Assembly (NCBI GenBank): GCA_029432775.1
Contig: JAROAZ010000036.1
Location: 1 to 48,172, forward strand
Direction: 5' to 3'
DNA from: Pontiellaceae bacterium B12227
GTDB taxonomy: Bacteria > Verrucomicrobiota > Kiritimatiellia > Kiritimatiellales > Pontiellaceae
DNA length: 48,172 bases
In this document: positions 34,522 to 42,281 of the stretch, one piece after another
Layout: each line of letters starts with the position of its first letter
Numbering within the stretch: the first letter of the stretch is position 1
Position numbers and translations under genes: made by a program
Notes under the pieces: model-generated
Told to the model about the DNA's origin: nothing
The model's input: only the letters and a program-made list of their open reading frames with translations
Databases searched by the model: none

Positions 34522-35685
34522 CTAATTTATAAACACAGTACTGGTCCGGCTGATGTCCAGCAGGGGTTGTACATAGATTCGGATGAATTTGTAGTATTCA
34601 GCCGCGAAAGCGTTGGCGACATAGATGATGTCTTTGTCCTGCATGGCGAATGAACGGGCGAGGAAAAAGGCCTCGGGCTCGTTGAAATCGAGTCGATAAA
34701 TCGTGGCGGCCCGACCGTAGAACAGGGTATCGGGCACTTCGACGCCAGCTTCGCTCAACACTTCAGGATCCTCAAACCGAAATAGAAATACTCCGCCGGC
34801 ATCAGCCAGACCATCGCTGAGTCCGCCCGATTGAGCCAGCGCCTCGGCCATGGTAAGCGTTTCGGTTTTAAACAAATGCCGGCTCTTGGTTGTTACCGCA
34901 CCGAATGCGGTAAATGAACGCGGTTTATGCATAAGCTGCACGGTATCGCCGGGCATCATCCATACGTTGTTGTTTTTCCGGCCGAGAATTTCATCCAACC
35001 GAATGGTATCGGAGGTTTCTCCTCGGACAATTTTAGCTTCGGCTTCATAGATCGGCGCTCGGGAACCACCGGCACGGGCAATGGCATCGAGCAGGCGGAC
35101 TCCGCCGATCGGCAGGGGATAGCGACCGGGCTGATTGACATCGCCAACCACCACCAGGTTATTGCTGACATTGGTTTTGAGCGCCACCTGAACCTGCGGC
35201 TCAACGGCTTTACCCTTGAGTCCATCTTCAATGGCGGCTCGGACTGTCTCAATGCTTTTTCCAGCCACATCAACCTTTCCAACGTATGGAATGAAGATCG
35301 AACCACTTTCATCAATAATTGAATCAATGCGCGACTGCTTCTTTTCGAACGTGGAAAACAGACCATCGCCGGAAGTCTCCCAGATGTTGATCACAAGCTG
35401 ATCCCCGATGCCCAGTACGGACTCAGGTTTACCATTGATGGTGGTACTAAATGTTTCGTTGAGCAGAACCGGGCGGAGATCCCCCAGGTGCTGCACGACC
35501 TCGACATCCATTTTGACAACCGAATACTCGCGCTCGTCAGCGGGCTCGTCCTGATCTTTCGCCATTTGCCGTTTGGACGGCCCTGAACCGGGCAGCGTTG
35601 AACAACTGCATAACAGTACGGCAAAAACCGCACCTGCTCCCAAAGCCTTTAATGAATGCTTATAAACCATTTTACTGCAGATCAA
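34522..35685 (-). CDS. kpsD: Capsule export lipoprotein of the Wza/BexD/KpsD family
   Basis: This 387-residue outer-membrane polysaccharide export protein begins with a signal and lipobox-like LLCSCS (Cys28), then a polysaccharide-export (PES) domain (ESVLGIGDQLVINIWET...GSIFIPYVGKVDVAGKS), then SLBB-like repeats (VVVGDVNQPGRYPLP, AFGAVTTKSRHLFKTE). The TTG at 35685 has AGGAG six bases upstream and overlaps the kpsS stop (TTGA), so it is preferred over the ATG at 35670. It is closer in size to BexD/Wza than to the longer E. coli KpsD. Confidence 0.88.
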   Translation of the reverse strand: MICSKMVYKHSLKALGAGAVFAVLLCSCSTLPGSGPSKRQMAKDQDEPADEREYSVVKMDVEVVQHLGDLRPVLLNETFSTTINGKPESVLGIGDQLVINIWETSGDGLFSTFEKKQSRIDSIIDESGSIFIPYVGKVDVAGKSIETVRAAIEDGLKGKAVEPQVQVALKTNVSNNLVVVGDVNQPGRYPLPIGGVRLLDAIARAGGSRAPIYEAEAKIVRGETSDTIRLDEILGRKNNNVWMMPGDTVQLMHKPRSFTAFGAVTTKSRHLFKTETLTMAEALAQSGGLSDGLADAGGVFLFRFEDPEVLSEAGVEVPDTLFYGRAATIYRLDFNEPEAFFLARSFAMQDKDIIYVANAFAAEYYKFIRIYVQPLLDISRTSTVFIN

Positions 35686-37082
35686 ACTGCACTCCTAATC
35701 TTAAATTCGATTTGTTCGGCCGTTCTCTTCTCTTTGAGTTTGGAACAGACACTTTCACAAGCGGGCCGGATTCCACGCTTCGCATAGAAATCACCAATCA
35801 TGAGGGCTTCCCGCTTAATCCAGCCCAGATACAATCTTCTGGTTACATCATCAGCGACCGCCCCGCGATACCAGAAAGAATCAAAGTCCGGTTTCCCCTC
35901 TCCGCAGGTTGCCAGTTCAGGATGCGCATACAATGCATCACCTATGACTAAAAGCGGGATTCCATGGTAGATGGCTGAAAATCCGGAGGTGCTGTTGATC
36001 GTAATCATTCCGGCACTGTGACGGGTCAACAACCCCAGAGAACCTGTATCCAGCACGTCAACCCGATCACTAACTCCATAGGCCCTGGCCGTCTCCTCAA
36101 TAAAATCCTGATAATTACTGTGCCCCCGAGCCAGCGGGTGAACCTTGAAAACCAACCGCTTTCCATCAGGACCGCATTTTGCAAACGATTTGAGGGTCCG
36201 GGATATGAGATCAACCTGACTCCAGCCCAAAGCAAACTCCTTTAGCTGGCAATCGGTATCCACCTGAAGCGGCACCAGAAAATAGTCCCGGTCATAATGC
36301 TCGAGCAAATGCTGGATGGTTGTAAAATTTCTAACCTGCCCGTTCATCTGCCGCCAAAAGCTTCTGCCCCAGCAGAAAACCTCCGCGATGAGCGATAACT
36401 GCCGATGATATAATTTCCGTTGTTTGCCGTACGTAAAAAGATTCCGCAGGGCATAGTAGATCATGCTGTGCAGAACCTTGGCTCCACCCGCATGGAAGTC
36501 CTCAACTTTACGTCCATCATCCGGCTGAATATCGAGATCATCAACGGGCAGGCGACGGGCAAGCGGTGAGTGGGCATTATTGCCGTCATCTTCAACGGTT
36601 ATGAAGCCCGGGCGAATATAGCCCTCTTCCAAAGCAATCACTCTGATACCGTATTCAGATGCTACGGATCTCGCTATTCGATGGATTTCTCGTTCCGATC
36701 CGAACAAAACTACAAAATCAATGTCGGCGGTTGTGATAAAATCAGTGAACCAGTTTTTCCAATCACTGGAATCGCCATAAAAACTGATGCGGCCGTCTTT
36801 CTGGGAACAAAAGCGGTCGGCGGCATTAAAACTGATACGCCAGACATCGTACCCGCTGTTTTTTAAATATTCCTGCAGATGCTTGAAAAACGGACCGACC
36901 GGTCCCTGCAGCAAAAGTACGCGCTCCTGCGTTTTATCCTGAGGAAAAGCCCTAGTATTCCTCGAATTAAAAGGCAATATTCTTCTATTCCGGCAGGGTC
37001 CCGCTTCCTGAGCGGACACCAATTTGTCTTTTATATACCCCACAAAATCCCCACTTAACCCCGGTAAAACTATCTCGAACAA
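35682..37082 (-). CDS. kpsS: KpsS-like Kdo transferase, initiates the capsule linker
   Basis: KpsS adds the first Kdo to lysophosphatidylglycerol before KpsC extends it. The 466 residues show the family motifs LLLQGPVGPFFKHLQEYLKNSGYDVWRISFNA at the start of the conserved part (about residue 55), EEGYIRPGFITVE, VPLQVDTDCQL, FKVHPLARG, and a C-terminal SGFSAIYHGIPLLVIGDALY. The start is uncertain: the frame begins with TTG at 37082, and a TTG/GTG pair near 37022 is also possible; none has a good ribosome site. It is the first gene of the capsule operon. A palindrome at 36757 is read as SSDWK. Confidence 0.87.
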   Translation of the reverse strand: MFEIVLPGLSGDFVGYIKDKLVSAQEAGPCRNRRILPFNSRNTRAFPQDKTQERVLLLQGPVGPFFKHLQEYLKNSGYDVWRISFNAADRFCSQKDGRISFYGDSSDWKNWFTDFITTADIDFVVLFGSEREIHRIARSVASEYGIRVIALEEGYIRPGFITVEDDGNNAHSPLARRLPVDDLDIQPDDGRKVEDFHAGGAKVLHSMIYYALRNLFTYGKQRKLYHRQLSLIAEVFCWGRSFWRQMNGQVRNFTTIQHLLEHYDRDYFLVPLQVDTDCQLKEFALGWSQVDLISRTLKSFAKCGPDGKRLVFKVHPLARGHSNYQDFIEETARAYGVSDRVDVLDTGSLGLLTRHSAGMITINSTSGFSAIYHGIPLLVIGDALYAHPELATCGEGKPDFDSFWYRGAVADDVTRRLYLGWIKREALMIGDFYAKRGIRPACESVCSKLKEKRTAEQIEFKIRSAV

Positions 37083-37363
37083 CTATTAAACGCCGCTCAA
37101 CCCGCCGAATAGACAACTAATACTGACTCCCATCAAGCATTTCCGCCCAAACAGGCTTCCAAACTTTGCAACCCTCTTACATTAAATGCATCAAGCATAA
37201 GTTAAGCCAAGAGCTTTTTTCCAACAAAAAAGCAGCAAACATGGGCACTTTCGGAATTACGGTTGCAAATTAAACGATAGACTTCCCCATTGACCCCGAA
37301 ATAGGCAATCGGTAGGGTTTGCGGGTTATTTATACACACATATAGAAGGAGAGAGTAATTCCC
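37083..37363. other. Divergent promoter region for capsule operon and PpiD-like gene
   Basis: This 281-bp A/T-richer gap separates two divergent transcription units. I see GGAGAGAG before the plus-strand start and a near-copy of the palindrome (TTCCAAACTTTGCAA, 37158), but no convincing promoter hexamers or gene. Confidence 0.5.
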
Positions 37364-39043
37364 ATGGCAATGATGATTTCGAAATTCAATAAGCTGATTC
37401 ATAACAAGACCGTCTGGTTGGTCTTTGCAATCTTCATCAGTATCGCATTTGTCGGTGTATACACCGGCTCAAAATCGAGCGGCTCCCAACAGCGTTCGCA
37501 GGCCACGTCCGAAGTGGCCGGCAAATTGTGGGGCGAAGAGATTTCCCGGATGGAGTTCGGGCAGGCCTATCAGAGCGTATACGTAATGTATTCCATGATG
37601 ACCGGGCGCCCGCTCAACATTAACGATGAGGTGGACGAAGTACTGCGCCGCTCCGCATGGCAGCGTCTGGCCACCCTGAAAAAGGCCCGTCAGATGGGGC
37701 TCACCGTTACTGCTGACCAAGTGGTAAACCTGATCAAAGGGGAGCGCATCTTCCAGAATCAGCAAACCGGACAATACGACGCCAATGCATATAATGCATT
37801 TATTCAGGGTTTCCTGCCGCGTACCGGAATGAGCGCAAAAGGGTTTGAGAATATGATGTCCGAGCAGGTCCTCATCCAGAAAGCCTCGGCCGCAGCTGCC
37901 CAGGGCGCTCTGGTTACTGAAGACGAAATCAAAAAGGCCTTCCACCTTTACAATGATAAGCTGACAGTGGACTACGCCGCGCTGCCCCGCAGTCTGGCCG
38001 GAACCATCGAAGTTTCCGATGAAGATGCGAAGAAATATTTCACCGAGAATGCCGAGCAGTTCCGTCTGCCGAAAAAACGCATTGTTCACCTGGTTGAGTT
38101 CAATGTATCTGACTACACCAATACGGTAGAGATCACCGACGAGATTATTGCTCAGATTTATGAGGGCAACAAACAACGTTATATCATTCCTGAAACCGCC
38201 ACCAACGCTGTTCCGGAATACCGCCCGCTTGAAGAAGTGAAAGGCGAGATCTTTGAAATCGTTTCCGGCGATATGTCCCGCCGGGCCGCAGCCAATGCTG
38301 CAGATGCCTTCGTTGCATCTCTTGCAGGCGAAGGAGCCACCTTTGAAAGCGAAGCTGAAAAAGCCGGGCTGACCATTGTGGCCAACACTCCCGCTTTCGC
38401 AGCAACTGACCGTCCCCGCGGCGTCGACCCGTCCGCGCCGTTTGCCCGCGCAGCATTTGAGCTGGAACTGAGCCCGACTCAGTACTACAGCGATCCGGTC
38501 GTCGGCCGTGAAAAAGTCTATGTGATTGCCCTTAAAAAAGAACTGCCGGACTTCCTTCCTGAATTCGACGTGGTAAAAGCCGACGTGATGGTGGAAGCGG
38601 AGCTCGCGGCAATAGAGAAGGCCTACGTTGAAAAGTCGGATGCAATTCATGCTGAAATTGAAGCCGCACTGAAAAACGGAACCTCCTTTGCCGACGCAGC
38701 GTCCAAGTACAGCCTGAATATCCAGACCACTGCACCGTTCAATATTTCCAGCCCGATCGAAGGCGACTTCGCCCGCGAAATCATGGCGGCAACCGTTCAG
38801 TTCGACAAAGGAACGCTCGTTGACCTCATCGACACCAACGAAGAGTTTCTCCTGGCCTACATTGCGGAGAAGGAAGCGGCGGACGAAGCAGCAACCCTTC
38901 CGGGCATGCGCGACGACCTCTCCGCCAGCATTCGTCAGGAAAAAGCAGCTCGTCTGGCTCAGGCCTGGCAGGAATCGCTGCTTGAAGAAGCTGATTTTCA
39001 GGATCTGTCGGCCCAACCGGCAACTGACTCTGAAGAATCCTAA
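37364..39043 (+). CDS. PpiD/SurA-like periplasmic folding protein, membrane-anchored
   Basis: This 559-residue protein has an N-terminal cytoplasmic stub, one transmembrane segment (about residues 15-33, WLVFAIFISIAFVGVYTG), and a SurA_N/PpiD-like helical chaperone domain (LWGEEISRMEFGQAY...LRRSAWQRLATLKKARQMGLTVTADQV). A poorly conserved region follows where the parvulin domain would lie (KKRIVHLVEFNV...), without the usual parvulin active-site pattern. It is probably a chaperone for outer-membrane or secreted proteins rather than an active prolyl isomerase. GGAGAGAG precedes the ATG. Confidence 0.78.
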   Translation: MAMMISKFNKLIHNKTVWLVFAIFISIAFVGVYTGSKSSGSQQRSQATSEVAGKLWGEEISRMEFGQAYQSVYVMYSMMTGRPLNINDEVDEVLRRSAWQRLATLKKARQMGLTVTADQVVNLIKGERIFQNQQTGQYDANAYNAFIQGFLPRTGMSAKGFENMMSEQVLIQKASAAAAQGALVTEDEIKKAFHLYNDKLTVDYAALPRSLAGTIEVSDEDAKKYFTENAEQFRLPKKRIVHLVEFNVSDYTNTVEITDEIIAQIYEGNKQRYIIPETATNAVPEYRPLEEVKGEIFEIVSGDMSRRAAANAADAFVASLAGEGATFESEAEKAGLTIVANTPAFAATDRPRGVDPSAPFARAAFELELSPTQYYSDPVVGREKVYVIALKKELPDFLPEFDVVKADVMVEAELAAIEKAYVEKSDAIHAEIEAALKNGTSFADAASKYSLNIQTTAPFNISSPIEGDFAREIMAATVQFDKGTLVDLIDTNEEFLLAYIAEKEAADEAATLPGMRDDLSASIRQEKAARLAQAWQESLLEEADFQDLSAQPATDSEES

Positions 39044-39056
39044 GTAAAGGAAATCC

Positions 39057-39467
39057 ATGCCGCTGCAGTATCTTATTGCTCTGTTTATCGGCCTGCCGAT
39101 TCTTGAATTGGTTTTGCTGTTTGAACTGCACGGCGTGGTGGGCTTTGTCCCCACGGTGCTGCTCGTTTTTCTAACGGGCATTGCCGGAGCAGCTCTTGTT
39201 CGCAGGCAGGGCCTTTCCACCCTGCTTACGATCCAGAAGGAGCTCAACATCGGTAACCTTCCGGCACCGCAGATGATGGATGGCGTCATGATTCTGATCG
39301 CCGGAGCCCTGCTCGTAACCCCCGGTCTCATTACCGACGTCGTCGGATTTTCCCTGCTCATCCCTTTGGTCCGGGAACGGATCCGTCTCTGGCTGCGAAA
39401 AAAGCTGGAGCAGAAAATGCGCGATGGCTACATTCAGGTGAACGTCAACGGACGGGAAACACGATAG
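39057..39467 (+). CDS. fxsA: FxsA family membrane protein
   Basis: This 136-residue inner-membrane protein is of the FxsA family (known in E. coli for phage-exclusion effects when overexpressed; normal role unclear). It has the family N-terminus LIALFIGLPILELVLLFELHGVVG, the motif GAALVRRQG, and TPGLITDVVGFSLLIPLVR in the last hydrophobic segment. It follows the PpiD-like gene by 13 bp with AAAGGA as ribosome site. Confidence 0.88.
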   Translation: MPLQYLIALFIGLPILELVLLFELHGVVGFVPTVLLVFLTGIAGAALVRRQGLSTLLTIQKELNIGNLPAPQMMDGVMILIAGALLVTPGLITDVVGFSLLIPLVRERIRLWLRKKLEQKMRDGYIQVNVNGRETR

Positions 39468-39497
39468 CACACGGTTCACTCATCCTTTGTCAAAACT

Positions 39498-40919
39498 ATG
39501 AGCGATAGCGAATCCATCCCACTCTGCGTTGACCTTGACGGGACACTCGTCAAGCTGGACACCCTGCATCAAGCCCTCTTTCTGCTGCTGCGCCGCGACC
39601 CGGCCAGCATGCTGAAACTTCCCGGATGGATGCTCAAGGGCAAAGCCTTCCTCAAAGATCAGGTCATGCAGCGGGTCAAACTCAGCGCTGACGCCCTGCC
39701 CTATAACACGCAACTGCTCGACTGGCTTAAAAAAGAACACGCCAGAGGCCGGAAACTGGTGCTGGCCACCGCCTCGAACTATCGAACCGCGAACGCCGTG
39801 GCAGAACATCTGGGAATTTTCGATGAAGTTCTCGCGAGTAACGATGAAATCAATCTAAGGCACTCGCGCAAACTGGAGGCCATAAAGAAACGGTTTCCAA
39901 CCTTTGGATATGCAGGAAACGACTCCGCCGATTTCCCGATCTGGGATGCTGCGCAGGAGGTGGTGCTTGCAAACCCTTCCAAGGCTGCAAAAAAAGGATA
40001 CGCCATCCGGGCCGACCATATTTTTCTGGAACAACGGCCGGTCGGCCGCATGTTTGTTAAGGCCATGCGCCCACAACAGTGGCTCAAAAACCTGCTGATC
40101 TTTTCTCCCGTTTTACTGGCGCACCGTTATACAGAGCTTGGAAGCCTGCTGAATTCCGTGATCGCCTTCTGTGCTTTCAGCCTGGCCGCGTCTTCCATCT
40201 ACGTGCTGAACGATCTCTTCGATCTCAGCGCCGACCAGCACCACCCGCGTAAATGCCGGCGCCCGTTTGCCTCCGGCGACTTGCCGATCGCTGCCGGCGC
40301 CCTGCTGACCCCTCTGCTGGTTCTCGCCAGTCTCGGGCTGTGCATATTCCTGCCGCCTCCCTTCCTCATCACCTTACTGGTGTATTATGCCATCACCACG
40401 GCCTACTCATGGCGCGTGAAACAAATGCCGATCGCCGATGTGCTCACGCTGGCGGTTCTCTATTCCATGCGTATCGTTGCCGGCTCGGTGGCAACGGAAA
40501 CCATGGCCTCAGGATGGTTTATTGAATTTGCCATCTTCCTCTTCCTCAGCCTCGCCTTGGTAAAACGCACGTCGGAGCTGAAAGAGATGAAAGACAATGC
40601 CTCTGAAGATCACAGTCATCGAGAACGCGGCTATCAGGTCGACGACCTCCCCCTCCTGCTCGGATTCGGCACGGCATCGGGCTATATTGCGGTCTTTGTT
40701 TTCACCATGTATCTCGGAAGCGATAAAGTGGCGGAACTCTATACCTATCCCCGACTGCTCTGGATCTTCTGCCCGCTCCTGCTTTACTGGATTACCCGCA
40801 TCTGGCACCTGGCCTGGCGTGGAAAAATGACGGACGATCCGCTGGCCTTTGCCGCCCGCGATCCGCAAACCTATGTCATCGGGGCCATGGGTGTAGCCGC
40901 CCTGCTTTACGCAATTTAA
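39498..40919 (+). CDS. HAD phosphatase fused to UbiA-family prenyltransferase
   Basis: This 473-residue fusion has an N-terminal HAD domain (CVDLDGTLVKLDT with Asp12 and Asp14; AGNDSADFPIWD as the late motif) and a C-terminal polytopic UbiA domain from about residue 185 (PQQWLKNLLIFSPVLLAHR; YVLNDLFDLSADQHHPRKCRRPFASG as the Asp-rich motif). The UbiA half resembles decaprenyl-phosphate phosphoribosyltransferases, which transfer phosphoribose to a lipid carrier, and the HAD half could remove the 5'-phosphate. That pairing makes biochemical sense but is inferred. It lies 30 bp after fxsA and 16 bp before the PfkB kinase. Confidence 0.85.
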   Translation: MSDSESIPLCVDLDGTLVKLDTLHQALFLLLRRDPASMLKLPGWMLKGKAFLKDQVMQRVKLSADALPYNTQLLDWLKKEHARGRKLVLATASNYRTANAVAEHLGIFDEVLASNDEINLRHSRKLEAIKKRFPTFGYAGNDSADFPIWDAAQEVVLANPSKAAKKGYAIRADHIFLEQRPVGRMFVKAMRPQQWLKNLLIFSPVLLAHRYTELGSLLNSVIAFCAFSLAASSIYVLNDLFDLSADQHHPRKCRRPFASGDLPIAAGALLTPLLVLASLGLCIFLPPPFLITLLVYYAITTAYSWRVKQMPIADVLTLAVLYSMRIVAGSVATETMASGWFIEFAIFLFLSLALVKRTSELKEMKDNASEDHSHRERGYQVDDLPLLLGFGTASGYIAVFVFTMYLGSDKVAELYTYPRLLWIFCPLLLYWITRIWHLAWRGKMTDDPLAFAARDPQTYVIGAMGVAALLYAI

Positions 40920-40935
40920 AACGGAGAGAATGAAC

Positions 40936-41850
40936 ATGAGCAAACCCGTAGTTGATCTGATTATTGTTGGTTCTATTGGAATCGACACCATTGAAACCCC
41001 TACTGAAAAGCGGGAAGAAATCCTTGGAGGTTCCGTCAGCTATGCCTGCGCAGCGGCTTCATTTTTCTCTCACACCGGTATGGTTGGAGTGGTCGGCACC
41101 GACTTCCCTCAGGAATTCCGCGATACATGGAGCAACATGAGTATCGATCTCGAAGGCCTCCAGACCGTCGAAGGCAGCACCTTCCGCTGGGGCGGTGTTT
41201 ATCATGAAAATATGGATAACCGCGATACGCTCTTCACCGATCTCGGCGTGTTCGAAACCTTCTCACCTGAATTACCGGAAGACTATCAGGAAGCTCCCTA
41301 CCTGTTCCTTGGCAACATTCACCCCGCCCTTCAGCTGCACGTACTCGAACAGGTCAAAAAGCCAAAGTTTGTCCTGATCGATACGATGGATCTGTGGATC
41401 AATATTGCTAAAGACGATCTCACGAAGGTCATCAGCAAATGCCACATGCTCACGCTCAACGAATCAGAAGCCCAGCTCTACACCGGCGAGCACTCGCTCA
41501 CGCAGGCGGCCAAAAAGCTGCTCGAACTCGGCCCGGAATATGTACTCATCAAAAAAGGTGGAAACGGCTCCATGCTTTTCACTAAAGAGGACACCTTCCT
41601 GCTGCACGCCTACCCGCTGGACAGCTTCAAAGATCCAACCGGTGCCGGCGACACCTTCGCCGGCGGCCTGATGGGCGCTCTGTGTTCCTCCGGGAAAACG
41701 GATAAAGAATCCATCCGACAGGCCATGGTATACGGTTCCATTACTGCTTCCTTCGGCGTGGAGGAATTCAGCCTTGAACGACTCACACAGCTCAACCGTG
41801 ATGAAATCGAAATCCGCGTAGCAGAATTCAAAGAAATGTGCCGCATTTGA
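40936..41850 (+). CDS. PfkB/ribokinase-family sugar kinase
   Basis: This 304-residue kinase has the N-terminal glycine motif (EEILGGSVSYACAAASFFS) and the C-terminal DPTGAGDTFAGGLMGAL anion hole with the catalytic Asp. The ATG at 40936 has GGAGAG at proper distance; the ATG at 40930 lies too close to it. The substrate is unknown; the family phosphorylates ribose, fructose, adenosine or related sugars. It stands directly after the HAD-UbiA gene, so a ribose-type substrate is tempting but unproven. Confidence 0.88.
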   Translation: MSKPVVDLIIVGSIGIDTIETPTEKREEILGGSVSYACAAASFFSHTGMVGVVGTDFPQEFRDTWSNMSIDLEGLQTVEGSTFRWGGVYHENMDNRDTLFTDLGVFETFSPELPEDYQEAPYLFLGNIHPALQLHVLEQVKKPKFVLIDTMDLWINIAKDDLTKVISKCHMLTLNESEAQLYTGEHSLTQAAKKLLELGPEYVLIKKGGNGSMLFTKEDTFLLHAYPLDSFKDPTGAGDTFAGGLMGALCSSGKTDKESIRQAMVYGSITASFGVEEFSLERLTQLNRDEIEIRVAEFKEMCRI

Positions 41851-41859
41851 GGTCCGCCC

Positions 41860-42237
41860 ATGAAAGACAACACATTCAGGCTCAGCTTTGATATTAAGGA
41901 AAACTACCTCTACGTCTATCTCACCGGGCAGGACAGTTTTTCCGCCAGCCTCGACTACTGGCACCAGATTGCCGACAAGGTTCATGAGCTCGGGGTCACC
42001 CGACTACTGGTACATGAAAACCTGACCGGCCAGGTTACGGAAGGCGAGATCTTTGAGGTTATGATGGATCTGATTCCAGCGAGCACCGGGATCCGAGTCG
42101 CTTTCTACGACGAAAACCGTGACGATCAAGACATCAATGCATTGGGCGAACTGGTCGCCAACAACCGCGGCAGCGACATCCGCATTTTCCAATCTCTGGA
42201 AGCCGCGGAAGAATGGATTCAACAGCCCGAAGCGTAA
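41860..42237 (+). CDS. Small STAS-like protein of unknown function
   Basis: This 125-residue protein alternates beta strands and helices in the manner of a STAS or SpoIIAA-like fold (LYVYLTGQDSFSASLDYWHQIADKVHELGVTRLLVHENLTGQVT), without a conserved phosphorylatable Ser at a recognisable spot. It follows the PfkB gene by nine bases with GAGGT as ribosome site. A palindrome at 42187-42201 is translated as FQSLE near the C-terminus. The fold call is tentative. Confidence 0.65.
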   Translation: MKDNTFRLSFDIKENYLYVYLTGQDSFSASLDYWHQIADKVHELGVTRLLVHENLTGQVTEGEIFEVMMDLIPASTGIRVAFYDENRDDQDINALGELVANNRGSDIRIFQSLEAAEEWIQQPEA

Positions 42238-42272
42238 CGTTTTCATCGACGGCCGTCGCCCGAAACGTTACG
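42233..42272. terminator. Hairpin between convergent STAS-like gene and priA
   Basis: CGTAACGTTT (42233-42242) pairs exactly with AAACGTTACG (42263-42272), and CGACGGCCGTCG in the loop forms an inner palindrome. The stop TAA of the plus-strand gene is in the left arm. It sits exactly between convergent genes, so a two-way terminator is likely, though T-runs are short. Confidence 0.65.
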
Positions 42273-42281
42273 CCTTAAAAC

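Noticed and set aside
37469..39361. 630-codon minus-strand frame opposite the PpiD-like gene
   Set aside because: Cys/Phe/Gly-rich composition without domains; the plus-strand gene has a ribosome site, membrane anchor and chaperone-type sequence.
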